From contig OX439012.1 in NCBI GenBank assembly GCA_949316495.1, positions 23,160,666 to 23,224,665 of the forward strand: a stretch of 64,000 nt of DNA, given 5' to 3'. This DNA is from Amphiduros pacificus (lineage: Eukaryota; Annelida; Polychaeta; Phyllodocida; Hesionidae). A model generated the notes under the pieces. The model was given only the letters and a program-made list of their open reading frames with translations. It did not search any database and had not been told where the DNA came from. The position numbers were made by a program, and so were the translations under genes. Each line of letters starts with the position of its first letter. The stretch's first letter is position 1. Positions 47,313 to 61,913 of this stretch are shown here, one piece after another.

Positions 47313-50300
47313 CTGTATTTAAAGAAATAAAATCTAGTTAAAATCTAGTAAATATGAAATCTAAATATTTTTTTATTATTTATAAGGTGTAATGCATTTT
47401 TCTCGTTATTATGTTAATGTACTGAAATATGTTACAGCGTGTATAGTTTTATGAATATAAAATCATAAACTAGTTATATAGTTAAACAAGAGCTTATGTG
47501 AACATAAGAGCTGATGTAAAATAAATTTATTTGTATATAAATTTATTTGTATATATATATATATTTGTATATATACTATATAAGTAGTTGTAATTTGTGA
47601 TGATGACTCACGTTGGCAATCAAGCAGGGGTGGATTCCAGGTGCCATTGACTGTACATTCGCTGAGGTAGATACTTGACGTATCCGCTTGGCAGGTGTAG
47701 TTGATATGTGAATTCCAGTGATAAGTGGCTTGAGGATGCAATACAGTAATGTCTGATGCCGTGCCGATAATAAGACAACTCACAACTAAAATTTAAAAAA
47801 AAAATCAGTTCAAATGTATTGCAATTCACTGTTACATTTTATTTATTTTTAATTAAAAGCTCATTAAAATAGCATAGCTTTAAGCGATCACTGATCTTTC
47901 TTAAGGATTGGAAGTAAATGACAACGTTTTTCAGTCATGCGAGAATGTGAACAAGATGTTTGTAATATATTTGAGTTTACATGAAATAATATTAAACATT
48001 CAAATCATAATGTACTAATTTGTCTTCTATTATGTTGCAATATCAAAGAACAAGAGATTTGTATAAATCACATATCCGACCTTGGCACTTAGGGAGAGTG
48101 GACCATTTACTGTCTTCACCGCAGATAATTGAACTTGTTGTTGATGTTCTTTTAAACCAGTAACCATGGTTACAGGTATAATTTATTCTGTCCATAAAGT
48201 CCATGAGAATTCCACTATTTACAGAATTTTTAACTGTTGGTGGCCGGCCACAATTTACCGCTGAAATTGCACAAGTTTGGATATTATGATATTGAATAAC
48301 AATAAAATATAATTGATAATATTGTGAACTTCAATATACAAGTGGTGACATCTTATTGGAAACTCTTAAAAGGACATTACAATTGTATAAATTGGTGATA
48401 GATTCAACCTGAAGACATATTTTAGCATTTTCTGTTTTGTAGAACAGATCTGGAAGGGCATGTTTTATTTATTTTTAATTAAAAGCTCATTAAAATAGCA
48501 TAGCTTCAAGCGATCACTGATCTTTCTTAAGGATTGGAAGTAAAACAAGAGCTTATGTGAACATAAGAGCTGATGTAAAATAAATTTATTTGTATATATA
48601 TATATATATATATACAAGTAGTTATAAATAAATTTATTTGTATATATATATATATATACAAGTAGTTATAATTTGTGATGACGACTCGCGTTGGCAATCA
48701 AGCAAGGATATCTATTTTATAGATAATAACGAATTTATATAGTGCTATTTCAGACTAGGTCTGCTCATGGAGCTTTTGAAGGTAATGTTCTCTAAATAAA
48801 TGTGTCTCTACATGTTTTTTAAAGCAATCAATACATCTACAGTTTTTCACTATAGGGGGCAGGGCATTCCAGATCTTTGGTGATGGTTCAATATAATCAT
48901 TGCATTTGATCCTGCGGCGTGACATATGAGTCATCATAAACGCCTAGTGTCTCTAACATTATCTCTTATATTGTCTTTCGTGTACACAGTCCCAGAAAAG
49001 GTCATGAGGATACAGAACTGTAAACCATTGAATACCTACGTTGGCATGAATCAGGACTTTGGCTCCACTGACCACCCTCCTCACACACAGTGAGGAAACT
49101 TCTCTCATGATTATAATGATATCCTATACTGCAGGTCAGATTTGCTGTGGTTCCATATAAATGATCACTGGTGTTAGAAGTAGGGTGAGGTAGGGATGAA
49201 AGGGATGGGCATTTGATTACTGAAAAATATATTAAAGGGATTAAGCACCAATCTTAGAAAAATCGTTTAAAATTTACATATTGGTGAAAATGTATGTCTT
49301 TCATGTCTATAATATTTTATGTCTATAACATGTTAGCTCTTAATCTAACCTAAAACAAGTGCTGATAACAATCGTCATCTGATATATAATGTACTTTGGC
49401 AAATCGTTTAACAACATAATTGATTTTTGATTATATAAGCATAGTTATAACATTAAAAAACTTTTTGAAAATCAACTTGGAACATACTTTAAGTGCCTCT
49501 AAAGTTACATACTGAGTTCAGACTTATTGATGATAAATGCATAAATAATACACAGAGCATACTTTGGCAATGTTCAATAGTTGAGGGCGTCCATTGGCCA
49601 TTATGACAGGCTATCTGCTTAGTGACTGTGTGGGTTGGAAACTCATAACCTTTGTCACACGTGTACGTGTTCCTGGTAGAAGGTTCGCATATTGCTCCAT
49701 CTGGTGTAGCATGGTCTAATTTTGGCACTGGTGGACATCGGTCATCTGTACACACATAGATTAATTCCAAAATCGTTCTTGTTTAAATTCGGAGATTGTT
49801 ATTTACTGTTAATTAAATACTGCTAATTAAGAACTGACCTTTGCATGAAATATTACGGGGCTCCCATTCGCCAAAGGGTGAGCAAAATACTGACTGAATG
49901 GTATTGCCCTGAATAAATCTGTGACCGGAAATACAGCGGTACACAGCCTCGCCGCTGAAGGAGTATGCCCCTTTGATGATGCCTGCATTTAGTAGGACTT
50001 GAGGGGGACTGCATACGATTTCTGAGAATAAAGAATCATTTTGATAGGTTTTAACTGATAAGTTTAATATAAACACTAACTGTAACACAATATAAGCAAT
50101 ATCGGGCGTAAAAAACGATCTTCCACTGGTTCCCAATGCCCTACTCTTGTTAAGGAATGCATAGGGACCCGTCTTAAAATTATGACATTTACATTAAAGC
50201 TCAGACTTATTCATCGTTAAGCGCATCATTTTTAAACATAAGATTTTTATATTACAGAATCGATAATGTTGATAACTCAAACTGTGTATTAATGGTTGAG

Positions 50301-53300
50301 GTGTCTGATCCAGTCCTTTACCTAGGCATGTGTCCCCATATGTACCGTTCCATACAGAATTACCAGAACTATCACTGATACATTCTAGAACCTTCCTGAG
50401 GCTTCCATCCGGGAACTTATATCCATATTTACACCTCACCACAATAACGGTCCCGTGCTCCACCTGCTGGGAGCTCAGGTAACCATTTTCAAGTTCATGA
50501 AGTTTAGGACAGATATTCACTGATATAAAAACAAACAATAATCATATCAATGTATATTAAACGGGTCCATACATAATTGATATGTTTGATATGTGTTGAT
50601 ATGGTTTTATAGGAATAAAGCCTTTTATTCATTATGGTAAATACCCTCAATATGATACAAGCATCTCAATGATTGAATAAGCAGATTTAAGCCGATGATA
50701 ATCTTGACCAATCAAAATGCATGTTACATATTGAATTTGGCCCCAACATATTATTTCGATTCCCATTGACTAATATTTGTCATGTTGTTTAAAATGGCTT
50801 CCCAGTGATAGGTATTAGCTATTATAAAATGATAGAAAATGGAAACAAATATGTGATTTATGGAAAATAGATGGAATTGGTCCCCTGAAAATACAAAATA
50901 TCTACATTCTATTAGGTACGAACTCCGACCAGTAGTTTCAGAAGAAATCAAAGTTAGCAGACAGAGAAAATGACAGAAAATGTATTGTCCTCACTGCAAA
51001 AGCTTCACTTTTCACAGCTAAAAACAATTCAGTGAAAAATTCAACTCACACAGACATTGTCCTAAATCACTTTGGTCCCATTCTTGGTTTGGTAAACACG
51101 TGATCGTTTTAGATTGGATTCCATCCGAGAACCTTCGTCCTTTCTCACAGGTCAGGTTCACTGTTGAATGTATTGCTGTACTGCTGTATTCTAGTATTGC
51201 ATAAAGTATGTAAGGGGGCGCTGTGCATCCAACTGATACATCCAATCAAAAAAAGATGAAATCTTGATACAAATATATAGATTAGGAACTAGGAAGTTTT
51301 AGGAACTAGGAGGTTGTTTTATTGGACCCAGTACAAGATGATAGTAAAAACATAACATTGGGTCAGGGAGACTCCCATTTATAACATTTACATGTCGCTG
51401 GCATGGGAGCCACCCTGAGACTTTTTACAGTTTGACATATACAGTTTGACACATGATTATCTGGAGGATAAGCTACTGGTTTACAAAAAGGCCAGAAACA
51501 AGATTAAGTCGCTATTCTATCCAAAAATATAAATAGCAGCAGCTATGACCTCTCCTATAATATGGAATTTAGAACAGGAAAGGTCTCGTTGAATCCTGCT
51601 TAACACAGACTAAATACACCAAAAATATTAATTAAATAGTATACTCCAAGATGTAATTTGTCTGGCAATGATTATGGTATATTTTGGGTGAGAGAAGTGT
51701 CAAATGAGGTATCATATTTGTATAATATCTTATTTTTCATTTACTTGACCTTGGATATTTCAAACATTAAATTCATTAAAATGTTAGACATTGATACCAA
51801 TGAGTGACTCTTGCAGTGCATAAAAGCAGATAAGTTGTACATATTTACAATGCTCGGATTTACAATTAGAATGTGATATCAGTCTTTGTTTCTGATCTTA
51901 TTCCTGAAGGCATTTAGAGGTAAATTTCCTATAAACATATAGTAATACATTTGGTTGTTATTTTTCATTATCAACCTAATCCATGTAAAATGTGTGGCAA
52001 TCAGAAATGGTAGAATCTAAACATTAAATCTTCTCAACTATTTACCATTACAGTTTGGTGGTCTCAACTCCCATTTTCCTGTTGATAAACATTTAATGGA
52101 TATTGACTTCCTACCATCAACAAATCTTCTACCATTTGGGCAATGTATTGTTACACTTTCTGCGCCTATCGTCTCGTTTAATGTAACGCTAAAATCTTCA
52201 TTACTCAATGTTGGACAAGTAGTTGCTGGAATTATAAAAATGAGAACAGATAAATATTATGGATCATCAAACCATCATGTGTCATGCATATACAATTTAT
52301 TATTACGATGAGCAGGAATGGGCTCTGAAATAATGGATCAGCCTTTCTGTGAGGGGGTGAAGCTCAGTCAACAAGTTCCTAATATAAGGTGTTTAATATA
52401 CAACCTCAACATCCATAAACAGCCTTGATCTCAGCCAATACCACATATTCAGCCCACAATAAAGAAAATAATCAACATCATAGTAATCAATGTCATCTCA
52501 CCGATGCAGTGATAAGGTTCAGGAAACCATTTGCCGGCTGAGTCACACCTTGTACTCCTCCTTGTGGACAGTTTATCCGGGAAGTAGAAACCCTTGTTAC
52601 AGTGGTAGACAGCCACATCCCCTACTTCCGTCCCCTCAGCCCTGCCCTCAGCGCCCTCTATAGTCGGAACGCTTGGGCATTTGATTAAAGCTGAAATATG
52701 GCATAACGTGATTTATCAGGATCACATAAGTTTACCATACGGGCTGTTGAACACTTTTGTTTAGTTTTTTAATGATTTTATTTTTCAGCAGAATCGTCCA
52801 ATCCATTTCTGGCATATCAGTTCCGGATAAGAATCGTCTTATCGGAACTTAATTATTTCTCCCCATACCATAGACATAATATCACCAATTAAGGCTTTTT
52901 GGTCAAGGTCACTTGGCATTGCATTAACACAGATCAGTTTACTCTTTGTACAAATAATCAAAGCATCTTGGGCAACGTACTCGAAGTTGAAATTGATGGT
53001 TGTTGATTGCAGACATATCTAATGTAATCTCATCTGATGTATTTCTATATAATATATTTTAATCCATCTATTCTAATCTAGTACATTCATATATTATAAG
53101 ATGCTGTAGTTTATTCTTATGTATTCTAATCTAATCTATTTCAATCTATTTTAATTCATACATAGTGACCAATGATCAACCTTGTGAGTCACCCTGAATA
53201 AATGCTGTTGTTTGTCACCAGGTGGCATTGACACTAGTGATGACATCATCACTAACCTATCATATGAAATATTCCTTTTCACGTTGGAGAAACCATTAAA

Positions 53301-56300
53301 ATAAAGTGTTTCTGCCTGCATTTTTTACACTTCCTCGAAGATATATTTCGAGAATGAAAACCTAATGCATATATAAATATTATAATAAGTACAAACAGCA
53401 TGAACCTACAGATACACGGCTCTGTGACGTCATTCCATATGCCAGTCTTTATACTGCATTCAAACATCCTCCATGTTGTTTTGTCCGGGTACGCATGCCC
53501 AGCAATACAGGAAACATTGTAGCGGCTGAAGTCAAGTCTCCGGATAAATACACCACGTGGTGCAACTAATGGCGGACACTCCTTTCCTGGTTCCTCCCCT
53601 TAATATACGACACATTTACCATTAACTGATCTTACAATCAATTATCCTCAGCAAAAGTCATGATCTGCTAAATCTAGCCTGCAGTTATTATGTTCTCTAA
53701 CGTTATTTCAAATTAGATAAAAAATGTACCTTCGGATTGCGTAAACACCTGCATAGCTTGTGTTGTTTTCTCAATTTCTGAAAGCAAAAAATAAGAAAAA
53801 TGAATATTTGCGAGTATCTATATATCCTATGATGATGAGTAATACTAATTAGGTAAATTGCACTCTCTTTACAGTCAAAATATGACTGGTCTATTCACAG
53901 TGTCATGTTGGAGATAATCAATTAGATAACCACAGATAACCACAATTTACAATGAAAAACACATTGTGATGACACAAATGAAAGGAACTTTATACAATTT
54001 AATATAACCAATAAAATCCAAATAAAATGTTGATATCAAATATAAAATAATGATATCTTATGTCTCACAAAATGCCGAGAATAAAAGACAAATGGTTAAA
54101 CAAATTGCAAATAATTGTAGGAAACAAAACATACTCATTATAAGATTTAGGATTTAGAATATAGACTAACCAAAGCATCCTTGATGAGTAATGCTGCTGA
54201 GAGGTGTCCATTGTCCGTTCTCATCACAATGAATATAGTGGATAGTGCTGCCATCTAGGTAGGAATAACCTGACCAACACTCATATCTAGCTCTACTGCC
54301 ATAGAATTTCCCATCTAAATCTAATAGATATGCCCCTTTGATAGAGATACTCAGATCCTCACAGATTATAGCTGGAAATAATAATCAACAGTCACAAATT
54401 AGAATTTGGTATCAGCTTCAAGCAGGTCTCGTCTTGATGTGACTGGATTTATGTTGAAAGTGACGTAATACCCTCAACACACAGATGATATCCGAGGAGG
54501 TGGGAGCTCCTTTTCCTGTGGAGGGGCTGATTTAAACTATTGTTTTAAACGTATTGGATCTGGAGCTGGAAGATTTAATATTTTGTTCTTTTCAAACATT
54601 TGTCCTTATGGTCAGGAAGGACCATAATCTATATGCTGGAGCATTTTGCTTAGATTTGATGATCAATTAGACACTTTCTGTTCTCCTCTTCACATGTTTG
54701 TCATGAGATATGCATGTTCACAAAAATGGTTGTTTAATTGGTAACAGATGCCAATTCAAGTTGGTGAAATGTTACGTTGATGAATTACCTTGTGACACCA
54801 AGGTTATATTAACTACAAGATTGTTTGTCATAAAAAAGTTTCGATTTTTGAACTTTTATCATTCTGTACAAAAATCTTAAAGCATAAAATATTCACGTTT
54901 GTGTTTCACTTACGCTCGCATTGTTTGTACCAGTATTTACTCCAAGAAGATATTGGAAGCCATGTTTGAAACTGAGAACAGAAAAATACTTTTTCGGTGG
55001 CGCCATCTGGGAACAAATAGCCTTTATTGCAAGAGTATGTGACATTATGCAGGTAGGTTGTATCGTTGAAGATTCGTTCGCTATTTGCAAACTTCTCCGG
55101 AGTACCACAATTTACAACTGAAAAATGAAAATAAAATAATATTTTCAATATGACGACTGAATGGGAAATAAGTGTGTGTTTTTTTTTCTTTTTTGTCATT
55201 GATGAATGATCTCAACAAAATGATATAAATGTACATTTCTGATCAGTGAAATTATATAAATGTATATTTCTGATCAGTGAAAATGATGTCATCATTGCCG
55301 AAGGACAAATGCCCACATTAAGGTCGTGTAAATGCAACCCCATTTTATCATTAAAATGATTACAGACTACAAAAGATTATGAAACCACTGAAATAACAAT
55401 CTCTGTAATATAAACTAATTATATAAACTGATGTAAAACTCTAGATTTTAATTATCAAAGGGACATACCCAGACATGTCATATAACTTTCTGTATTTATC
55501 TGCTCCCAGTTGAAATTGTTTGAACATGTCAATATATTTTCAGTCTGCATATCCGGAAAGATGAACCCAGTAGTGCATGTATAGCGCACCTCGCTGCCAT
55601 ATAAGGAACCACGGCTGGGCGTAGCTTCAGCGTGTTCAACCAATGGCCATGGACCACAATCTACATCTAAAAATTCAAAAGTTAGGTTTGAAATATTTCT
55701 TTAAAGACAAAATGATAAAAGTAGTTCAATATAGAAATTGTGTATAAAAAAGCGGTATTTCTAGCGCTAAGATATCCACTGTTACCCATTAACAAGCGGG
55801 TTAAGTGCAAAACTAATTTATTTATTTATTTATTTATTCATCTATTTATTCATCCATTTATTCATCCATTGATTCATCCATTGATTCATCCATTTATTCA
55901 TCCATTGATTCATCCATTTATTCATCCATTGATTGATCCATTTATTCATCCATTGATTCATCCATTTATTCATCCATTTATCCCTCCATTCATTCATTCA
56001 TTCATTCATTCATTCGTTTTTGTTATGAAAAATCTAAAAAATGTCGTACCAATACACTCCCTTGTCCAATTATTTAGCCAAAAAGCAATAGGTATCCAGA
56101 GCCCATGTTGACTACATGTGAATATTTTAGATTTGGATCTATCAGGAAAGGCATATCCGTCATGACAGGTGTAAGTTATATTGGCACTGTATGTTGTCAC
56201 TTGAGGAACCATTGTTTCCTGGGAATTGCCTACTTGAGGCCATGGTCCACAGTCATTTTCTAAAATAATACTTTTGGATTATAAAATATGATCACCTTGA

Positions 56301-59300
56301 CCTTAACAAACAAAGGATATTGTAGTAATGTACTTTAAGATTATTAGATATGATTAGTTTGACATACAACAAATAAAATATGTCACAATGAAAAAAAAAT
56401 CATAGATTGACATTATCACCTTAACTATACTGTACAGTAAATCCTTAAGAAGGGATACTGATGTTTTGCATAGTAATTGGAAATGATAACTAATGAATAG
56501 AACCCTTACCGCTACACATTAATGGCCAGTTTCTATCCCATTCTGATGTAGGCTTTGGAATCCATGTCTTGTTGCTTTCACAGTAAAACACCTTTAGAGT
56601 TGTATTGTCAGGGTAAGAATGGCCTACTTCACAAGTGAACGAGACTTCAGTCAAATAGGTCGTCACTTCCGGTTCCTGTGTGGCTGTATTCTCCACGAAA
56701 GGCCACTGACCACAGTTAATTGCTAACATCATGGATAACATCATGGATTAATATAAGTGGTATTGATAAGTACGAGTTGTGAAAATGATGTCAACTTTTA
56801 AAATAGCCTTTGAATGGGGATGGTCAAGCCATGAACTATGTCAAGGTCAGATGACAACAAAGATAGACTCTAAAACATTATACGTATTTATGGTGACAAG
56901 CAATATATACACACGCTGACATGATAGTGGCCATTGGTCCTCCCAGTGGGATGATAGATGCCATGTTTTGTTTTCTGAACACCTGAACAGTTTACTCTTT
57001 TCCATGTCTGGAAATTCATGTCCCAAATCACATGTATAGGTGACTTCTGCATTGTATGTGGTGTCATAGGGAATTAAAGGTGAAGACAAACCTATCGATG
57101 GCGGCGACCCACAGTCCACAGCTGTAACATAAAACACCAACATTTTGCCATATTAATGTCTTATATATGTCTGTCATTAACAAAATAAATTAATCATTCT
57201 ATTCCAATAAAAAAAGGATTTCATCATTCAATTTGATTGAAGCAGATTTTTTTTAATTCTAGCTTAAAATCAATTTTCCATTACAGGATTTCTCTCTCAT
57301 ATTAGTCCTTGTCGTTAATGGTGAAAACTTATGAGCTTGGTCAATTCTGATTGGATCATATTTTGGTGGGTAAGACGAATATTTCACACTGTCCACCAGA
57401 GGCACACGCAAACTATTACCTCTGGCCAACCCAGATTAATATTCCTCCAGTACTACTTTTACTGGTCATGTGCTCAAGAACTGTCAGTGTGTTGTAAATG
57501 TGATTGACGTATTAAAATCTCTTAATATCAAATATGAAGTTGCCTTGAGATGTATTTGAGTTCATTTGTTAACATTTGAACATTTTTTGTTGGTTATATT
57601 GACCAAAAGTATAAAAGATTAAAAGAATTCAAATTGTAAACAAAGCGGCCATCTTTGTTGTGGTTCCGCCTTATCACTACCCCAGGAAATGGCTCCTCCG
57701 GTTAAGAAAGTAGTTCCAAGTTTTATTTCTCGTAATAGTTGTTTCTACATGCACAAACTTTTGTATTAAGCGTGAAATATATCATAATATACCAATCTGA
57801 GTACAATCTAAGAAAAAAAATAAGTAAGACGTACAGTTACATAAAAATTGGTGGATGTGGTGAGCCAGCACCAAAAGGCACCTTGTACAGAGGTGATAGG
57901 TTCATCACGTCGCCCTCTGGTGGAGTTTGCGAATATTTCTGTTTTAAGGAATTCCACATTTCAAATAATATCAAATATATGGGCAGAGGTAGTAACAAGA
58001 TTGGACGAATTGCAATGCGACGGATGTGATACAGATAACTTAAAATCCAATATTATCAAATCTCCTGATTGAATGTTTCTTCTAAGGATATTTTAATGAC
58101 ATATAAGCTTACGTAAACATTGCGGTGGCAGTTGGCTTTCCCACAATTCTGCCATCTTCCAAACTCCCTCTGGACCGCACATAAAACCTTTCACCTGATA
58201 TAAACTGATATATTGTCTTTGGGGCATAGATTTTAAGTAAACAATGTCATTGCACTTGTTAAAAATAGTACATGCAAATTAGATATGGTTTCAGACCTCA
58301 AAATTGATTATGAACCATTGAAGCTGAAAAACACATGAGCATGTCCGGTCTGAAAGGGGCTATTTTATCATCATATTATATAACATTTTTAACCTAACTT
58401 ATGTGATCACCAACAAAACAAACGCTATGGTAATAATGGTAGGAAGTAGTTTCAGTATTAAACCTATACCATTTCAGACATTGCAGGATTTTTTATTTTT
58501 TTAAATTTGGTTATTGAATCTATTTGCTCGTATCTAAACATTATTTTGGCAATTTAAAGTGATATATAGCATTTCTCCATGAAAAAAAAATCATGTTATG
58601 TACAGTTTTAAAGCATTCAATCATACCTCTGTATCGTCCGGAAACCTATGACCAATGATACAGGACAAGTTAAATACAGTCATATATACAGCACTAGGTG
58701 GCGCCAGTGGAGTATATGTATTGTTCATCACAGGAATGTCACCACAATCTAAAACTATTCAGACGATGATCATTTATTTATATATCAGTGAATATGACAT
58801 ATAACAATTCAATTCAGGCATGCTGTCTAATTACCAGAGTTGACTATTTCAGCATGTGTTCCATTTTCATATATTTTAGTAATTTATGTTCATCAACTCA
58901 AAGAAATCTGAATTTATAAAAGAATTCAAACATACCTTGACATGAAGTAAAATCAGCCGGGTGCCACTGGGAGTCATTTTCACATGTGAAGTTTTTACCG
59001 TGTGTTCTATCAGAGAACCAATGACCTTCTGCACATCCATATGTAACAACTGAGTGTAACAGAGTTGTTACTGGGGCAAAAGTTATTGTAGCATTGTCTT
59101 TTACAGCCGGAACTCCACAGTCAACTAAAATATATTAAAATGGTTTGTAATGCAAAATATATGGTAAAAACCTTGTACGTTTAGGGCTGAGAAAAACACA
59201 CTGTTTAACACATCTGTTTTGGAATAAAATGGTTGGGGGTGATATTTTGGTTTGAGTTATTTGGTTGGGTTGAACCCATGAGGCATTTTCGTTGGGATTG

Positions 59301-61846
59301 ATTTAACATATGAGGAATTTCAGTTGTGTTCAGAATTTGTTTGGGAAGGTGTTTTGCCCAATCACCGTCATGTACGAAAGGCGTCATGACAAATATCCAA
59401 TTAGGTCAAGAAATATCCAGGTTCAAAGTTCAAATTGACGGAAATGATATTTGTTGGTACCCCATCCAGATATTAAACCGGAAATACCATGAGACAGTTC
59501 TCCTATCCCATAGACTTTTACCTTGGAGCCATTCTGTTTTACCCCCTCTGAGGCCGTGGCCGTAACCAAACATCAAAATAATGTGGCCGCAAAGCAGTTG
59601 CCACACGCTTGTAATACCCACAATTGTTTTCTTCTTGTTAGAATCTCACGATTTCATACATATTTAAATCATATCTGTATGTGAATTATTAGCTGATATA
59701 TTAATGTTTTAAAAACAACTTTGCAGTTTCAGCAGAACACTTTATTTTCAGCACCAAAATGTATTAAAATCTGTTTAATTCATAAAAGGGTCTTCTTTTT
59801 ACCTACCACTGAAGTGAAGATAATATTATTAGACTGGTACCCCATCCTTTCTTAATTTCAAATAGGGGATCAGATGATGGATATTGACAACTTGTGGACC
59901 CCTTGTCCAATCGGCGTCAATAGTTATCCACTAGATGTCATGGAATTAAAAGTCAGTCATTATCCAGTGGATATTTCAATGACAGCCCCATAGTTGTCAA
60001 TAGTCAATAGTTGTCCCAAAGCTGTCACGTGCCCAATCTCTGTCAAAAGTTGTGGATATTGACAGCTTTCGGACCATGACGGCGATTGGGTGCAGCAGAA
60101 GGTGCTTATTACTCAAAATAAAGATTGAGGTAGCGATGAGAAGAAAAAAATTCATGACCTTACATTGGAGAAAATATTCAAATCAGATGCAGTTCTGCAT
60201 AAATTACTAACCCACACACTCCACATCCCACGAAGCTTCCCAATGTCCTCTGGGTGCCCAAAGTCCATTTTCTTCACAGATCAAGGTCAGAGTTGTTAAT
60301 CCATTCCAGAACACGTGACCTACGGTGCTGCATTGCAGTGTTCCTTCCTGCCCGACATCATTGTTTCCCGGCGCTGACGTTATGGATGCCACAGCATTGT
60401 ATGCCACACTGAAGTCCAAACATTCACTTTGTGGAGCTGCATTTACAATTATATCATGTTATTTAAAAAAAATAACAAAAAAAAATATTCAGTTATGTTG
60501 CAGAATACAGTACTTCTGATTTAGCAGACTTGCAGCATGATACATGGGGTACACGCGATTGGGGGCGAGGAGTGGAGTAATACCTCAGTCACATTTGCGC
60601 CGATTACAGAAAAGATGCCCGGCCGATGGGTATTTTTTACAAAATCGGCCGGCAGTTCAGATTGCTGTGCGGGCACCGGGAGATCATCGGCCACAATTGG
60701 GCATCTTTAAGACGTCGTTTTATTTTGTTTGTTTGTTTGGGGTTTTACATCCTTTTCAGCATTATTTCAGTCATTTCGGGATGAGACCTACATGTAGAAG
60801 ATATAGTGTTGCCTCACTGAATTGTCATGTGAAAAATGTGACCACTTCTATGGCATATCCCAGATAACTACTGATGAACTCCCCGGCGCCCACGGCCGGG
60901 ACCTTGTGAAGTAAGCCGATTCTTACTTCCCGGTCGGCGCCCGGTGCCAATGTGACTGGGGTATTAGCTAAAATTGCTGATATATGTTCTGGCGCGAGGC
61001 CATTTTCACAATTTTCCTCAACTTATTTAATGGTTTATTCACAATAATCAACGGTAAATACAACTGTTTTATTTAGTCATTCACTACAAAGATATGAATA
61101 TTATATCATTCTCTAAATTTCAAGAGGAGTCCAAACCCTTCTTTGTTACACAATCTGCTACGGATTTGTTGACTTGTTAACTCCAATAAAGTATCACTTC
61201 TAACCTATCATTCAATCTTAAGCTTGTACTATTGGTCTTCAATCTGATCAAATAATTAGGAACTAATTCATGTCACAGCATCTATGTTATTAACAATACT
61301 CTAAGAACTTATAATAAAAGAGATTTACGGGACGTTAAATTGCAAGACTCTATTTCCAATTCCAGTGATTATTATAGATTATCTTCGATAACACAATAAA
61401 ACAAACTACAATAATGTGAGATTAGCTTGTCTTGGGGCAATTTTGAATTGAAATTGTATTAAAAATCAAAACAATGTTACCTTCATCTCCAACACATGTT
61501 AATATAATGTAAAATGAACCGTAAAATGATATATATGTGCATGGTAACACATTCATTTTGGTAAATCTGTTTTTTTGTGAGTGTATCCAAACACTAGCGG
61601 AATGTCTTACAAATGTGTAATCCAAAAATAATAATATAAAATAATATGCATTTCTGTCAATACGTTATAATTCCCTTTAAATCATCAAAAAGGATGTTGA
61701 TAGAAATATCAGTTTTGTTAGTGTTCAGCTGGCATATAAGTATACGATCATTGGACGTTACAGAAGTTCAATTCAGGCAACACACTTTGATCAACAAAGA
61801 GGGAACCGATGCTAGCGAGCTTGCGTTCTTAGCAACTGTGATACAG

Positions 61847-61913
<67 letters not shown>

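Noticed and set aside
57848-58029. A plus-strand sushi-like exon (CGEPAPKG...)
   Set aside because: No acceptor precedes it, the Cys spacing is incomplete, and it lies antisense in an intron of a sushi gene.
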